NCBI GenBank assembly: GCA_017468865.1
Contig: JAFUHM010000063.1
Coordinates: 1-55,410 of the forward strand
From: Oscillospiraceae bacterium
GTDB lineage: Bacteria > Bacillota > Clostridia > Oscillospirales > Ruminococcaceae
DNA: 55,410 nt
Reading direction: 5' to 3'
Shown here: one piece after another, positions 6,144 to 13,399 of the stretch
Numbering within the stretch: the first letter of the stretch is position 1
Layout of the letters: the number at the start of each line of letters is the position of its first letter
Made by a program: the position numbers and the translations under genes
Notes under the pieces: model-generated
The model's database searches: none
Seen by the model: the letters and a program-made list of their open reading frames with translations, nothing else
Told to the model about the DNA's origin: nothing

Positions 6144-7345
6144 TGAAATTTACAAAGAAGCAGGAAGAAGTGTGGCTGCGCACGGTATGGGAGCCTAAGC
6201 GGTGGAACATCTCGGTGGGAGCGGTGCGTTCGGGGAAGACACATCTTGACTACTACCGCATACCTTACCGCATACTTCATGCGGGAGAAGGGGGCATCGC
6301 ACTGATAGGCAACACCACGGGGACGCTGGAAAGGAATATCCTCGCTCCCATGCGGCGCATCTTCGGGGAGCGCAGAGTGGGCAGGATAGGCGGCAGCGGA
6401 AAGGTGAGGCTGTTCGGGCGCACCTGTCTGGCACTGGGGGCATACACGGCAAATGCCGCAGACAAGCTGAGGGGCATGAGCCTTGTATACTGCTACGGCG
6501 ATGAGATAACCACATGGAACAGGGCCGTGTTTGACATGGTAAAGTCAAGGCTCGACAGGAGAGAGTCCGTATTTGACGGGAGCTGCAATCCCGACTGCCC
6601 CACGCACTGGTTCAAGACATTCCTGGACAATACGGATCAGGCGGATGTGGCGGAGTTCACCATAGAGGACAACACATATCTGTCAAGGGGATTTATCGAT
6701 ACCCTGAAGGCGGAATACGCCGGCACGGTGCTGTATGACAGATATATCCTGGGACAGTGGAAGGCTGCCGAGGGCGCAGTATATCCCCTTCTGGCAAATG
6801 CACCGCATGAGTTTGTCACGGATGACACGGAGGGCATTATGTGCGCTGATGTGGGGGTGGACTTCGGGGGCACGGGGTCGGCTACCGCATTCTCACTGGT
6901 GGGATACACAAAAGGATATAAGAGGATAGTCACACTGGATGAATACTACACCAAGGCTCCCATCACTCCTGCGGAACTGGAAAGGGATCTGGCAGAGTTC
7001 ATACGGCGAAACGAGCGGTACGGCGTGCATGATGTATACTGTGACAGTGCGGAGCAGCTGCTTATCAGGGGGATACGGAATGCCCTGGCAAGGGAACGGC
7101 TGGCGGTGGAGGTACACAATGCACGAAAGCTCCCCATATCGGAAAGGATACGGTTCTACACAGGGATGATAGGACAGCGCAGGTTCTTTATACACCGAAA
7201 CTGTCCTCACACGTTGGAAGCCTTCGCTTCGGCGGTGTACGACGGAGAGTGCAGGCTGGATGACGGCACGGTGAATGTGGACAGCCTGGATGCGCAGGAA
7301 TACGCAACAGAGGCAAGGATGAGAGAGATAATCGACAGAGGATGA
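6143..7345 (+). CDS. Phage terminase large subunit (PBSX type)
   Basis: 400 residues, the packaging motor ATPase and nuclease. Walker A is GAVRSGKT at 26-33, Walker B is YCYGDE at about 116-121 with Asp120-Glu121, and the coupling motif follows. The RNase H-like nuclease half (about 232-400) keeps its acidic residues: Asp240 in DVGVDFGG, Asp301 in YCDSAEQ and Asp383 in DSLDAQEYA. No catalytic residue appears lost, so the protein should be able to cut and pump DNA. It overlaps the small-subunit stop by one base and is followed by the portal gene after 9 bp. Length is near the usual 400-430 of the PBSX/Terminase_3 group. This is the most secure call in the cassette. Confidence 0.95.
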   Translation: MKFTKKQEEVWLRTVWEPKRWNISVGAVRSGKTHLDYYRIPYRILHAGEGGIALIGNTTGTLERNILAPMRRIFGERRVGRIGGSGKVRLFGRTCLALGAYTANAADKLRGMSLVYCYGDEITTWNRAVFDMVKSRLDRRESVFDGSCNPDCPTHWFKTFLDNTDQADVAEFTIEDNTYLSRGFIDTLKAEYAGTVLYDRYILGQWKAAEGAVYPLLANAPHEFVTDDTEGIMCADVGVDFGGTGSATAFSLVGYTKGYKRIVTLDEYYTKAPITPAELERDLAEFIRRNERYGVHDVYCDSAEQLLIRGIRNALARERLAVEVHNARKLPISERIRFYTGMIGQRRFFIHRNCPHTLEAFASAVYDGECRLDDGTVNVDSLDAQEYATEARMREIIDRG

Positions 7346-7354
7346 GGTGATGGG

Positions 7355-8677
7355 ATGACGGATATGTTCGGGGCTTTCGGGGCGCTCCCCCCGGGATACG
7401 GGGAGCATTTGGGGCGTATCGCCCGATGGCGTGAGATATATTCAGGGCGGCCGCCCTGGGGATATGTGAAGAAGTCGGGGCTGTACGGCAAGGGAGAGCG
7501 GCGCATGGCACAGCTCGGGTGTGCAAGGGTGCTGTGTGAGTCCCTGTCGGGGCTGACCTTCGGGACACAGGCCGATCTGCGGTGTGCGGATGAAAAGGCA
7601 AGGGAGTTCGTGCTGGAGGTGTTTCAGGCAAACGGGTTCTGGGAGAATATGCCTTCATTCTTCTCACGGGCATATGCCCTTGGGGGCGGCGTGATACGGG
7701 TATATCGGGAAAGCGCTGCAAGGGATGCAAAGGGATTTGTGATAGACTACATGGGCGCAGATCAGTTCGTCCCCCTTTCCGCATCGCACGGAAGGGTGGA
7801 CGGCGGCATCTTTGCCGGAACGGTGAGAAAGGACGGTGAATGCTATGAACTGTGCGAACGTCACCTGGGAGACGTGATAGAGAGGAAGGTGACACGGCAG
7901 GGAAAGGAATATGACGTAAAGGCGGTGACGGGGCTTGAGGCGGTGAGCAGCCGTGAGGGAGCGGGATTTGCGTACTTCAAGCCTGCGGCTGCGGATCCCG
8001 ACGGGGATACGCTGTTCGGCATGAGCGTATTTGAGGGATGCACGGATACTCTTCAGGCGATAGATACGGTGTTTGACAGCCTGACAAGGGAATTCATACT
8101 CGGACGAAAGCGCATAATCGTGCCCTCCTCCTGCATACGGACGGTAGTTGACCCTGATACGGGGAAGGTGAGCCGCTACTTCGACACGGACGATGAGGTG
8201 TATCAGGCGCTCAAATGCGATGAGGACAGGGATCTGAAAATAACGGACAACACGGCAGTGCTGAGGGTGGACGAACATATAAACGCACTCAACGCCCTGC
8301 TTGACGTGCTGTGCTTTCAGACGGGACTGTCCGCAGGTACGCTGTCATTCAACTCATCGGGGCTGAAAACTGCGGCGGAGATAAAGTCCATGGAGACACG
8401 CACGGAGATCACCATGCAGCAGAACCGTGCGCTGGCGGCGGAACTTATCGAGCAGACGGCTCAGATAATATGCAGGCTGGGCGAGCAGACAGGGCTTATC
8501 CGATGCACCTCACCCGTGAGGGCGGTATTCTCCGACAGGCAGACTTACGACAGGGGCGAGACAGCCGACGAGAACATACGGCTGGTGGACGCAGGCCTGC
8601 GCAGCCCCGTCCGTGCGGTGATGGAGATAGATGACTGCACGGAAGAGGAGGCACGAAAGGAACTGGAAAGGATATGA
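7355..8677 (+). CDS. Phage portal protein (SPP1 gp6-like)
   Basis: 440 residues, the usual portal length. The dodecameric portal forms the DNA gate at one capsid vertex and docks the terminase. Visible features are a Trp/Tyr/Gly-rich N-terminus (PPWGYVKKSGLYGKG), a central beta-rich wing with alternating DG turns, the sequence LSAGTLSFNSSGLKTAAEIKS (about residues 322-342), which resembles the conserved stem stretch of SPP1-type portals, and a long Gln/Glu helix (EITMQQNRALAAELIEQTAQ). The C-terminus (MEIDDCTEEEARKELERI) is helical and acidic. The start is an ATG after GAGGTGAT. The frame is intact and immediately follows the large terminase, as in SPP1-like morphogenesis modules. Confidence 0.88.
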   Translation: MTDMFGAFGALPPGYGEHLGRIARWREIYSGRPPWGYVKKSGLYGKGERRMAQLGCARVLCESLSGLTFGTQADLRCADEKAREFVLEVFQANGFWENMPSFFSRAYALGGGVIRVYRESAARDAKGFVIDYMGADQFVPLSASHGRVDGGIFAGTVRKDGECYELCERHLGDVIERKVTRQGKEYDVKAVTGLEAVSSREGAGFAYFKPAAADPDGDTLFGMSVFEGCTDTLQAIDTVFDSLTREFILGRKRIIVPSSCIRTVVDPDTGKVSRYFDTDDEVYQALKCDEDRDLKITDNTAVLRVDEHINALNALLDVLCFQTGLSAGTLSFNSSGLKTAAEIKSMETRTEITMQQNRALAAELIEQTAQIICRLGEQTGLIRCTSPVRAVFSDRQTYDRGETADENIRLVDAGLRSPVRAVMEIDDCTEEEARKELERI

Positions 8678-8681
8678 TGGT

Positions 8682-8954
8682 ATGGATGAAGAAATGAACA
8701 ATGAGACACTTGCGCAGGAGAACATGAAGCTCCGTGAACAGCTCTTCCTTGCAAAGGAGAACATCCCCGATGAATACTGTGAGGATCTGGCGGTGCTCGC
8801 AAGGGCAAGGATGGGAGAGGGCATCTGCTTTGAGGATGCGGCAAGGGAAGTGATAGAAAAGTACAGGGGTACTTTCCGTCCGGCAGGCGGCGTGGCGATG
8901 CAGCCTGCAAGGGATGATGACAGTGAGATAAGACGTGCATTCGGACTGAGATGA
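8682..8954 (+). CDS. Small coiled-coil protein, likely capsid scaffold or assembly factor
   Basis: 90 residues, start 8682 after AAAGGAT. The N-terminal half is an acidic amphipathic helix (MNNETLAQENMKLREQLFLAK), the middle is helical (EYCEDLAVLARARMGEG), and the tail is flexible with a basic last residue group (EIRRAFGLR). I recognise no named family. The position between portal and major capsid gene and the helix-plus-tail layout match scaffolding proteins, although most are longer (150 residues or more). No prohead protease is present. The next gene starts after a 14-bp gap with its own SD. Confidence 0.6.
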   Translation: MDEEMNNETLAQENMKLREQLFLAKENIPDEYCEDLAVLARARMGEGICFEDAAREVIEKYRGTFRPAGGVAMQPARDDDSEIRRAFGLR

Positions 8955-8968
8955 AAGGGGATCGGTAT

Positions 8969-9826
8969 ATGAACAACATAAGACTTGCAAAGAAGTATTC
9001 ACAGGTGATAGATGAGGTATATGCGGAGACTGCCAAGACTGCCGCTATCGAATCGGACAAGGGCATGATGCGTGAGACGGCGAATGCCGCTGAGGTGATG
9101 GTGCCGATGCTGGCGATGGACGGCATGGCGAAGTATTCGAGGAATGACGGATATGTGAAGGGAAACGTTTCCCTTACATGGACGACGATGAAGTTCGACT
9201 ATGAGAGAGGCAGGCGCTTCGAGGTGGATGTGCTGGACAATGCGGAGTCCTCGGGGACGGCTTTCGGGATGCTGGCGGGGGAATTCATCCGCACGAAGGC
9301 GGTGCCCGAACTGGATGCGGTGAGGTTTGCGTCACTGTCGGATCAGGCAGGGGACAGAGGCGAGGGAGTGCTTTCCTCGGGGGATGAGGTCATTGCGGCA
9401 CTCAGGGCTGCCGTATCCTCCATGGACGGCAGCAGCGTCCCCGAAGATCAGCGTGTGCTGTTTATCACGTCAAGGCTGATGGGGATGATAGAGGATATGG
9501 ATGAGAACAAGTCACGCTCGGTGCTGGGAGGCTTCGAGAAGGTGGTGAAGGTGCCGCAGACACGCTTCTCGACGGCGGTAAAGCTCAATGACGGCACCAC
9601 TTCCGGTGAGGAGGCCGGGGGCTTTGCTCCCGACGGAGCCGACATCAACTTCATGATAGTGCATAAGCCTGCGGTGATCGTGTTCACAAGGAATATGCTC
9701 TCAAAGATCATACCGCCCGAACTCAATCCCACATCCGACAACTGGGTATATGCGTACCGCAGCTATGCCATGACCCATGTGTATGCAAACAAGTCGGCAG
9801 GCGTATACGTTCACAGCGTGGAGTGA
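8969..9826 (+). CDS. Major capsid protein (HK97-fold, putative)
   Basis: 285 residues. ATG at 8969 after AAAGGGGAT; an in-frame start at 8951 overlaps the preceding stop and lacks an SD. The N-terminal helix and the segment around TWTTMKFDYERGRRFEVDVLDN (split by a loop) resemble the N-arm and E-loop of small coliphage-type HK97 capsid proteins. The central part SSVPEDQRVLFITSRLMGMIED is the P-domain pattern 'P...R.L.I....', and MIVHKPAVIVFTR near 230-245 followed by YRSYAMTHVYANKSAGVYVH fits the A-domain and the conserved C-terminal strand. The small size and the absence of a long N-terminal delta domain agree with a small separate scaffold and no protease. It is the only capsid candidate in the cassette. 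Confidence 0.82.
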   Translation: MNNIRLAKKYSQVIDEVYAETAKTAAIESDKGMMRETANAAEVMVPMLAMDGMAKYSRNDGYVKGNVSLTWTTMKFDYERGRRFEVDVLDNAESSGTAFGMLAGEFIRTKAVPELDAVRFASLSDQAGDRGEGVLSSGDEVIAALRAAVSSMDGSSVPEDQRVLFITSRLMGMIEDMDENKSRSVLGGFEKVVKVPQTRFSTAVKLNDGTTSGEEAGGFAPDGADINFMIVHKPAVIVFTRNMLSKIIPPELNPTSDNWVYAYRSYAMTHVYANKSAGVYVHSVE

Positions 9827-10116
9827 CATTGATAAGCTACGCTTATTACAGGGACACCTTCGGGGGACGGTACACGGAGGAGATCGTGCCGTGGCTCAGG
9901 CGTGCCTTCATGCTGATAGATGCACAGACTCTTGCGGCGGATGAGGAGGATATCGCCGATGCGGTATGCGTACAGGCGGAGGCGATGATGGACGGCGGCT
10001 TAACACAGGTGAGGATAGGTGACTATTCGGAAAGCAGGCCAAACGACAGCCTTATCTGCGGTGAGGCGAGGGCTCTCCTGGAGGGTGCGGGGCTGTGTTA
10101 CAGGGGCGTGTCATGA
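9823..10116 (+). CDS. Head-tail connector (adaptor) protein
   Basis: 97 residues, starting with GTG inside the capsid stop (GTGA overlap); a TTG two codons later is the alternative. It begins ISYAYYRDTFGG and continues with a helical region around residues 20-60 (IVPWLRRAFMLIDAQTL ... DAVCVQAEAM). Short all-helical proteins with a Tyr/Phe-rich N-terminus and 'A...QAE...' directly after the capsid gene are the SPP1 gp15/HK97 gp6 type adaptors, which bind the portal ring. The identification relies on position, size and the helical pattern. Confidence 0.7.
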   Translation: MTLISYAYYRDTFGGRYTEEIVPWLRRAFMLIDAQTLAADEEDIADAVCVQAEAMMDGGLTQVRIGDYSESRPNDSLICGEARALLEGAGLCYRGVS

Positions 10117-10454
10117 TACCGAGACGGCTCATGTGTCACCGGGCGGTGCTCAGACGCTACGGCAGGGGGGCGGACCTTTCGAGGTCCGTCCTCTCCGAAG
10201 TGACCCTGACGGGGATAAGGGTGCAGATAGCGGACAACAGGCGGCACGGTGTCGGATACAAAGATGAAAGGCGGCATGGGGTGATGTACTGCGATCCCGT
10301 GAACACCCTTCCCGAGGATGCGGTCATCTATGACGGGGATGTGATGTCGGCGATAGAATGGTACGGCAGGGAATATGCGGTGACGGGGGTGCGCTACGTT
10401 TACGACGGGGAGCGGCTGCATCACATGGAGTATGCGCTGGGAGAGATGCGATGA
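10113..10454 (+). CDS. Head closure / minor capsid protein (putative)
   Basis: 113 residues, ATG overlapping the previous stop (ATGA). The N-terminus MIPRRLMCHRAVL leads into beta-rich segments: VTLTGIRVQIADN, MYCDPVNTLPEDAVIYDGD and YAVTGVRYVYDGERLHHMEYAL. A short N-terminal helix followed by a small beta barrel ending in a 'V..V.Y...GE.LHH.E' strand is the pattern of stopper or minor-capsid proteins that close the connector after packaging. The strict overlap chain with both neighbours argues for stoichiometric co-translation. Confidence 0.65.
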   Translation: MIPRRLMCHRAVLRRYGRGADLSRSVLSEVTLTGIRVQIADNRRHGVGYKDERRHGVMYCDPVNTLPEDAVIYDGDVMSAIEWYGREYAVTGVRYVYDGERLHHMEYALGEMR

Positions 10455-10759
10455 ACGGATATGATGTGATGGTGCTCATGAGGGCTGCCTCCGATGCGGA
10501 TGTGAGATTTGAGGACGGGATGCGGCAGTCTCACCTTGACGGGAACGGCATATGCTGCGTGAAGGCGGTCATCACGGCGGAAGGATACGATGAGAAGGAA
10601 GTGATGGGGCGGCTGTCCGCCGCTGTGGGTGCTTACGGGAGGATAGCTTCACTTGCGGATGTGCGGGCGGTGTCGCCCATGATATGCGAGGCAAGGGACG
10701 GGCGAGGATATATGCGGTACCGTCAGGAGGCTCAGATCATCTATGAGGGGGAACTGTGA
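10451..10759 (+). CDS. Small minor capsid / tail-completion-like protein
   Basis: 102 residues, ATG overlapping the previous stop. The sequence alternates helix (MNGYDVMVLMRAASDADVRF) and strands (GICCVKAVITAEGYDEKEV), and ends with a basic-aromatic strand YMRYRQEAQIIYEGEL. In SPP1-like modules the slot after the stopper holds the tail-completion or tail-terminator protein of about this size (SPP1 gp17, HK97 gp10), whose last strand has an aromatic/Gln pattern like this one. I assign it by slot and size only. If the particle has no tail this protein could cap the connector. Confidence 0.5.
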   Translation: MNGYDVMVLMRAASDADVRFEDGMRQSHLDGNGICCVKAVITAEGYDEKEVMGRLSAAVGAYGRIASLADVRAVSPMICEARDGRGYMRYRQEAQIIYEGEL

Positions 10760-11091
10760 TGGAGCTGTGGATAAAGGACGGCGAGTATCTGCCGCTCAAA
10801 AGCGGCATCATATCGGCGGAGGCGAGCTTTGCTCCCAGGGCGGTCATCAGGCGGCGGATAGGCGGCGATGTGACGGTGATACAGTCGGAGATGACGGTGA
10901 TACGCATAGTTCTCCGTCAGGTGTCGGATGCGGGGATACGCAAGCTGGTGCAGACGGCGCTTGACGGAGGACGTGCGGAGTACAAGCTGTCCGCAGAGGG
11001 GCGGATATTCATGGGTGACGGTGCGGTGATGATAGAGAGGATATACTCATCACTGGCGGGAACGGAAATGGAGATAAGCATACGGTCATGA
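10759..11091 (+). CDS. Unrecognised small cassette protein, beta-rich
   Basis: 110 residues, ATG overlapping the previous stop by one base (TGATG; a GTG one codon earlier is also possible). It is mostly predicted strand with alternating hydrophobic residues (DGEYLPLKSGIISAEASF, DVTVIQSEMTVIRIVLRQV, GAVMIERIYSSLAGTEMEI). It sits where tail-tube genes usually lie but is shorter than the usual 140-180 residues and lacks any motif I know. A tube-like or connector role is possible. It is followed by a 21-bp gap before the next gene, one of the few gaps in the cassette. Confidence 0.55.
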   Translation: MELWIKDGEYLPLKSGIISAEASFAPRAVIRRRIGGDVTVIQSEMTVIRIVLRQVSDAGIRKLVQTALDGGRAEYKLSAEGRIFMGDGAVMIERIYSSLAGTEMEISIRS

Positions 11092-11112
11092 GCAAGGGGC
11101 GGAGGTGATGTG

Positions 11113-11472
11113 ATGTATCTGAAAATCGGGGATACGGATGTGAGCGGATATATAAATGAGGACAGCTATGTGTGCAGGCGTGAGAGCGTGTACAGCGGCG
11201 GATTTGTGAACATATACGGGGAAAAGGTGCAGACACGGACGGGGGAAAGGATAGAGATAGAGGCAGAGCTCACGGACGTGACGGATGCGGACGCACGGGC
11301 TTTGCAGGCGGCGGTGTCGGGCGGCGGAGCGCAGACGGTGTTCATGGCGCCGTCGGAGATGACTGCATATCTTTCCTGCGAAAGGCTGGATATGTCCATC
11401 GAGCGTGACCGTGAGGGGCTGTGCTGGACGGTGAGGATAAAGATGAGCGGATACGTCCGTGACGGTCTTTAG
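11113..11472 (+). CDS. Small tail-type beta protein (putative)
   Basis: 119 residues, ATG at 11113 after GGAGGTGAT. It opens MYLKIGDTDVSGYINEDSY and contains VQTRTGERIEIEAELTDVTD and MSIERDREGLCWTVRIKM. This resembles small phage tail proteins of the '..I.G..I..ps.y.v..q......R...G....' kind, which form part of a tube or distal ring. The resemblance is by pattern and not by a firm family match. It overlaps the next frame, whose GTG lies at 11459, by 14 bp. Together with 10759-11091 it is all that stands in the place of tail tube, chaperones and tape measure. Confidence 0.55.
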   Translation: MYLKIGDTDVSGYINEDSYVCRRESVYSGGFVNIYGEKVQTRTGERIEIEAELTDVTDADARALQAAVSGGGAQTVFMAPSEMTAYLSCERLDMSIERDREGLCWTVRIKMSGYVRDGL

Positions 11473-12676
11473 CAATGTGACGGTAACGATAGGCGGTCAG
11501 TCCGTGGATATGGAGAACGTCGGGGAGATGGTGCTTATAAGGCAGCTCGACACGAGAGGGAAGCTGGCAGTCTGCGGATTTGTGGACTCGGAACTGAGAC
11601 TGAAGATGAGGGGACAGCTGTCGGTCGCTCCGGGAGATAAGATAGAGGTATTCATGGACGGGATGAGATTTGCGGATCATTACACGGACAGCATAAGCAG
11701 GAAGGGGGATGTGGTGAGCATAAGGGCGCATGACCTTATGCGGCGCACCGCAGCGAGATATGAGGGAGAGGTGAGCACGGGACAACATTCCCAGCTGTTC
11801 GTAGAAGCGATGGCGCTGTCATGCGGATTTTCCGGAGCAAGGGGCACTCCCCTCATGACCCTCTACCCCTCGGACATAAACAAGAGAACGGTGCGTCAGA
11901 TACTGATGACGGTGAGCGAATACGGCTGCGGCGTATGGTACTGCTCAAACGGGAACACACTTACGTTCACGAAATTCGGGGAATGCTCGGATGAATTTAC
12001 TTTATCCGACGGGGCGCTGTACATCCATTCGGTGAAGGGACCTGTCACGGCGGTAACTGCGGAGAATACGGCGACCCAGGAGATATACTCCGCAGGGACG
12101 GGGTCACGAAATTCCACTTTGCTTATCTCGGGGGCAGCCCTGACACGGGAGAGGACTGTGGAGATAGCTTCGGAAACGGCAGGGATGACGGTGCGCTCCT
12201 TCTATGCGGAGGGGGTCGGTCTGGATGTGCCTGCGGAGGGACTTACGGCATTTGCCTCGGAGGGAGTGCGATACACAGCTTATCGGACGGAGATACACTT
12301 TGAGGGCAGAGTCTACGCAAATGCACGGACTGAGGACATATTCGAGGATGACAGGGAGCTTCCGACGGCGGCGGAGCTTGACAAGAAGCTGGTGGAGGGA
12401 AGGCTCTACGGGGCGGCTGTGTCGGACGGTGAGGGTTTCGGCATAGTGGAGGAGATCAGCGGCGACATCCGTGGGAGCAAGCGGCACGGATTTTCCCCTG
12501 TGGAGGACAATGTTACACGGTTTGACGGGGCTGTGCTGGACGGGATAATGCCCGACAGGGTGGAAAAGATCTCGGATACGGCAAGGCGCATAGTCTACGG
12601 GGGATCGGCGTACAGGCTCACATACAGCGATCAGGGCGGCGTAAAGACGGACATCAGGCTGACAAGGGAGGAGTGA
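11459..12676 (+). CDS. Tail-hub-like protein (gpD/XkdQ-like domain)
   Basis: 405 residues, GTG start overlapping the preceding gene. The first 100 residues hold a beta-barrel with PGDKIEVFMDGMRFADHYTD followed by GDVVSIRAHDLMRR, the pattern 'PGD.ie...dg......y.d.i......v.i...D' of gpD/XkdQ/gp27-type hub proteins. Next come a domain with 'R..L..v....G' spacing (RTVRQILMTVSEYGCG), a likely beta domain and a C-terminal stretch YRLTYSDQGGVKTDIRLTREE. In contractile phages such a hub joins tube and spike; here no tube, sheath or tape measure accompanies it. It may form a short connector-bound nozzle. The hub link is inference from pattern. Confidence 0.6.
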   Translation: MTVFSNVTVTIGGQSVDMENVGEMVLIRQLDTRGKLAVCGFVDSELRLKMRGQLSVAPGDKIEVFMDGMRFADHYTDSISRKGDVVSIRAHDLMRRTAARYEGEVSTGQHSQLFVEAMALSCGFSGARGTPLMTLYPSDINKRTVRQILMTVSEYGCGVWYCSNGNTLTFTKFGECSDEFTLSDGALYIHSVKGPVTAVTAENTATQEIYSAGTGSRNSTLLISGAALTRERTVEIASETAGMTVRSFYAEGVGLDVPAEGLTAFASEGVRYTAYRTEIHFEGRVYANARTEDIFEDDRELPTAAELDKKLVEGRLYGAAVSDGEGFGIVEEISGDIRGSKRHGFSPVEDNVTRFDGAVLDGIMPDRVEKISDTARRIVYGGSAYRLTYSDQGGVKTDIRLTREE

Positions 12677-12680
12677 GACG

Positions 12681-13304
12681 GTGAGCTTTATTGCGGGATA
12701 CATACTCGGTCTGGAGGAGGGCGGCAGCTATGACATTATCTCGGCGGTGAGGGCTCTCCCTCAGTGCGCAACGGGCATCATAACGGATGGATGGACGTAT
12801 GAGCTGCACTACGGGGCGATGCCCCATGAAAGACCCTGGGTGCTGATGGATGCGCCTGACGGCAGCGCAAGGGTGATGACGATGGATCAGCCCATGCGCC
12901 TGTGGGCGGTGATACTTCACGGGGGGACGGCTGCGGAATGTACCTGTCTGGGGATATTCTCGGGGCCTAATGCCTGCATCAGACGGCGGCTGAGGACATA
13001 TTCGGAGGGCAGGCTGTGGTGGCGTGAATACTACGATCTTCATTCCTTTTCGGCGGCGGTGAGCATAAACGGCGTGGGGAGCGGCGGCGTGACATTCACC
13101 ATGTCGGTGGGGATAGAGGTGGTGATGCATCATGTGCGGTACACGGACTACACCCATTCGCAGGCGGCGCTGGACGAATACACCACATGGACGGGCGCCA
13201 TCGCAAGATACTTCCCCTCATCATCCACCGAACAGAGATACTCCGAACTGTCGGAGGAGGAATATCTGACGGCGATGGAGGAACTCGGCACGGCGGTAAT
13301 GTAA
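12681..13304 (+). CDS. Unrecognised last gene of the phage-type cassette
   Basis: 207 residues with GTG start after GGAGGAG. I do not recognise it. The first third is beta-like with aromatic residues (GWTYELHYGAM, HERPWVLMDA), then RVMTMDQPMRLWAVILHGG, a short Cys-containing loop (AAECTCLGIFSG), an Arg-rich stretch (CIRRRLRTYSEG), and near the end a Tyr/Thr-rich part (DYTHSQAALDEYTTWTGA) and an acidic tail. By position it would be a distal tail, spike or receptor-binding protein; size and lack of collagen or pectate-lyase repeats leave this open. The transcription unit ends with the hairpin 13316-13350 directly after it, so it is the true end of the module. Confidence 0.6.
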   Translation: MSFIAGYILGLEEGGSYDIISAVRALPQCATGIITDGWTYELHYGAMPHERPWVLMDAPDGSARVMTMDQPMRLWAVILHGGTAAECTCLGIFSGPNACIRRRLRTYSEGRLWWREYYDLHSFSAAVSINGVGSGGVTFTMSVGIEVVMHHVRYTDYTHSQAALDEYTTWTGAIARYFPSSSTEQRYSELSEEEYLTAMEELGTAVM

Positions 13305-13315
13305 AAATGTAAAAA

Positions 13316-13350
13316 AGAAGCAAGAAAACCGATGAAGTTTTCTTGCTTCT
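13316..13350. terminator. Bidirectional terminator ending the phage-type cassette
   Basis: AGAAGCAAGAAAAC / GTTTTCTTGCTTCT, a 14-bp perfect stem with A-rich left and T/C-rich right flank. It separates the cassette from the converging gene at 13400. The 3' arm is followed by short CTTCTTGCTTC repeats. Confidence 0.75.
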
Positions 13351-13399
13351 TGCTTCTTGCTTCCAGCCTCTAAACTCTAGCTTCTAATAGCTCAGCCTG

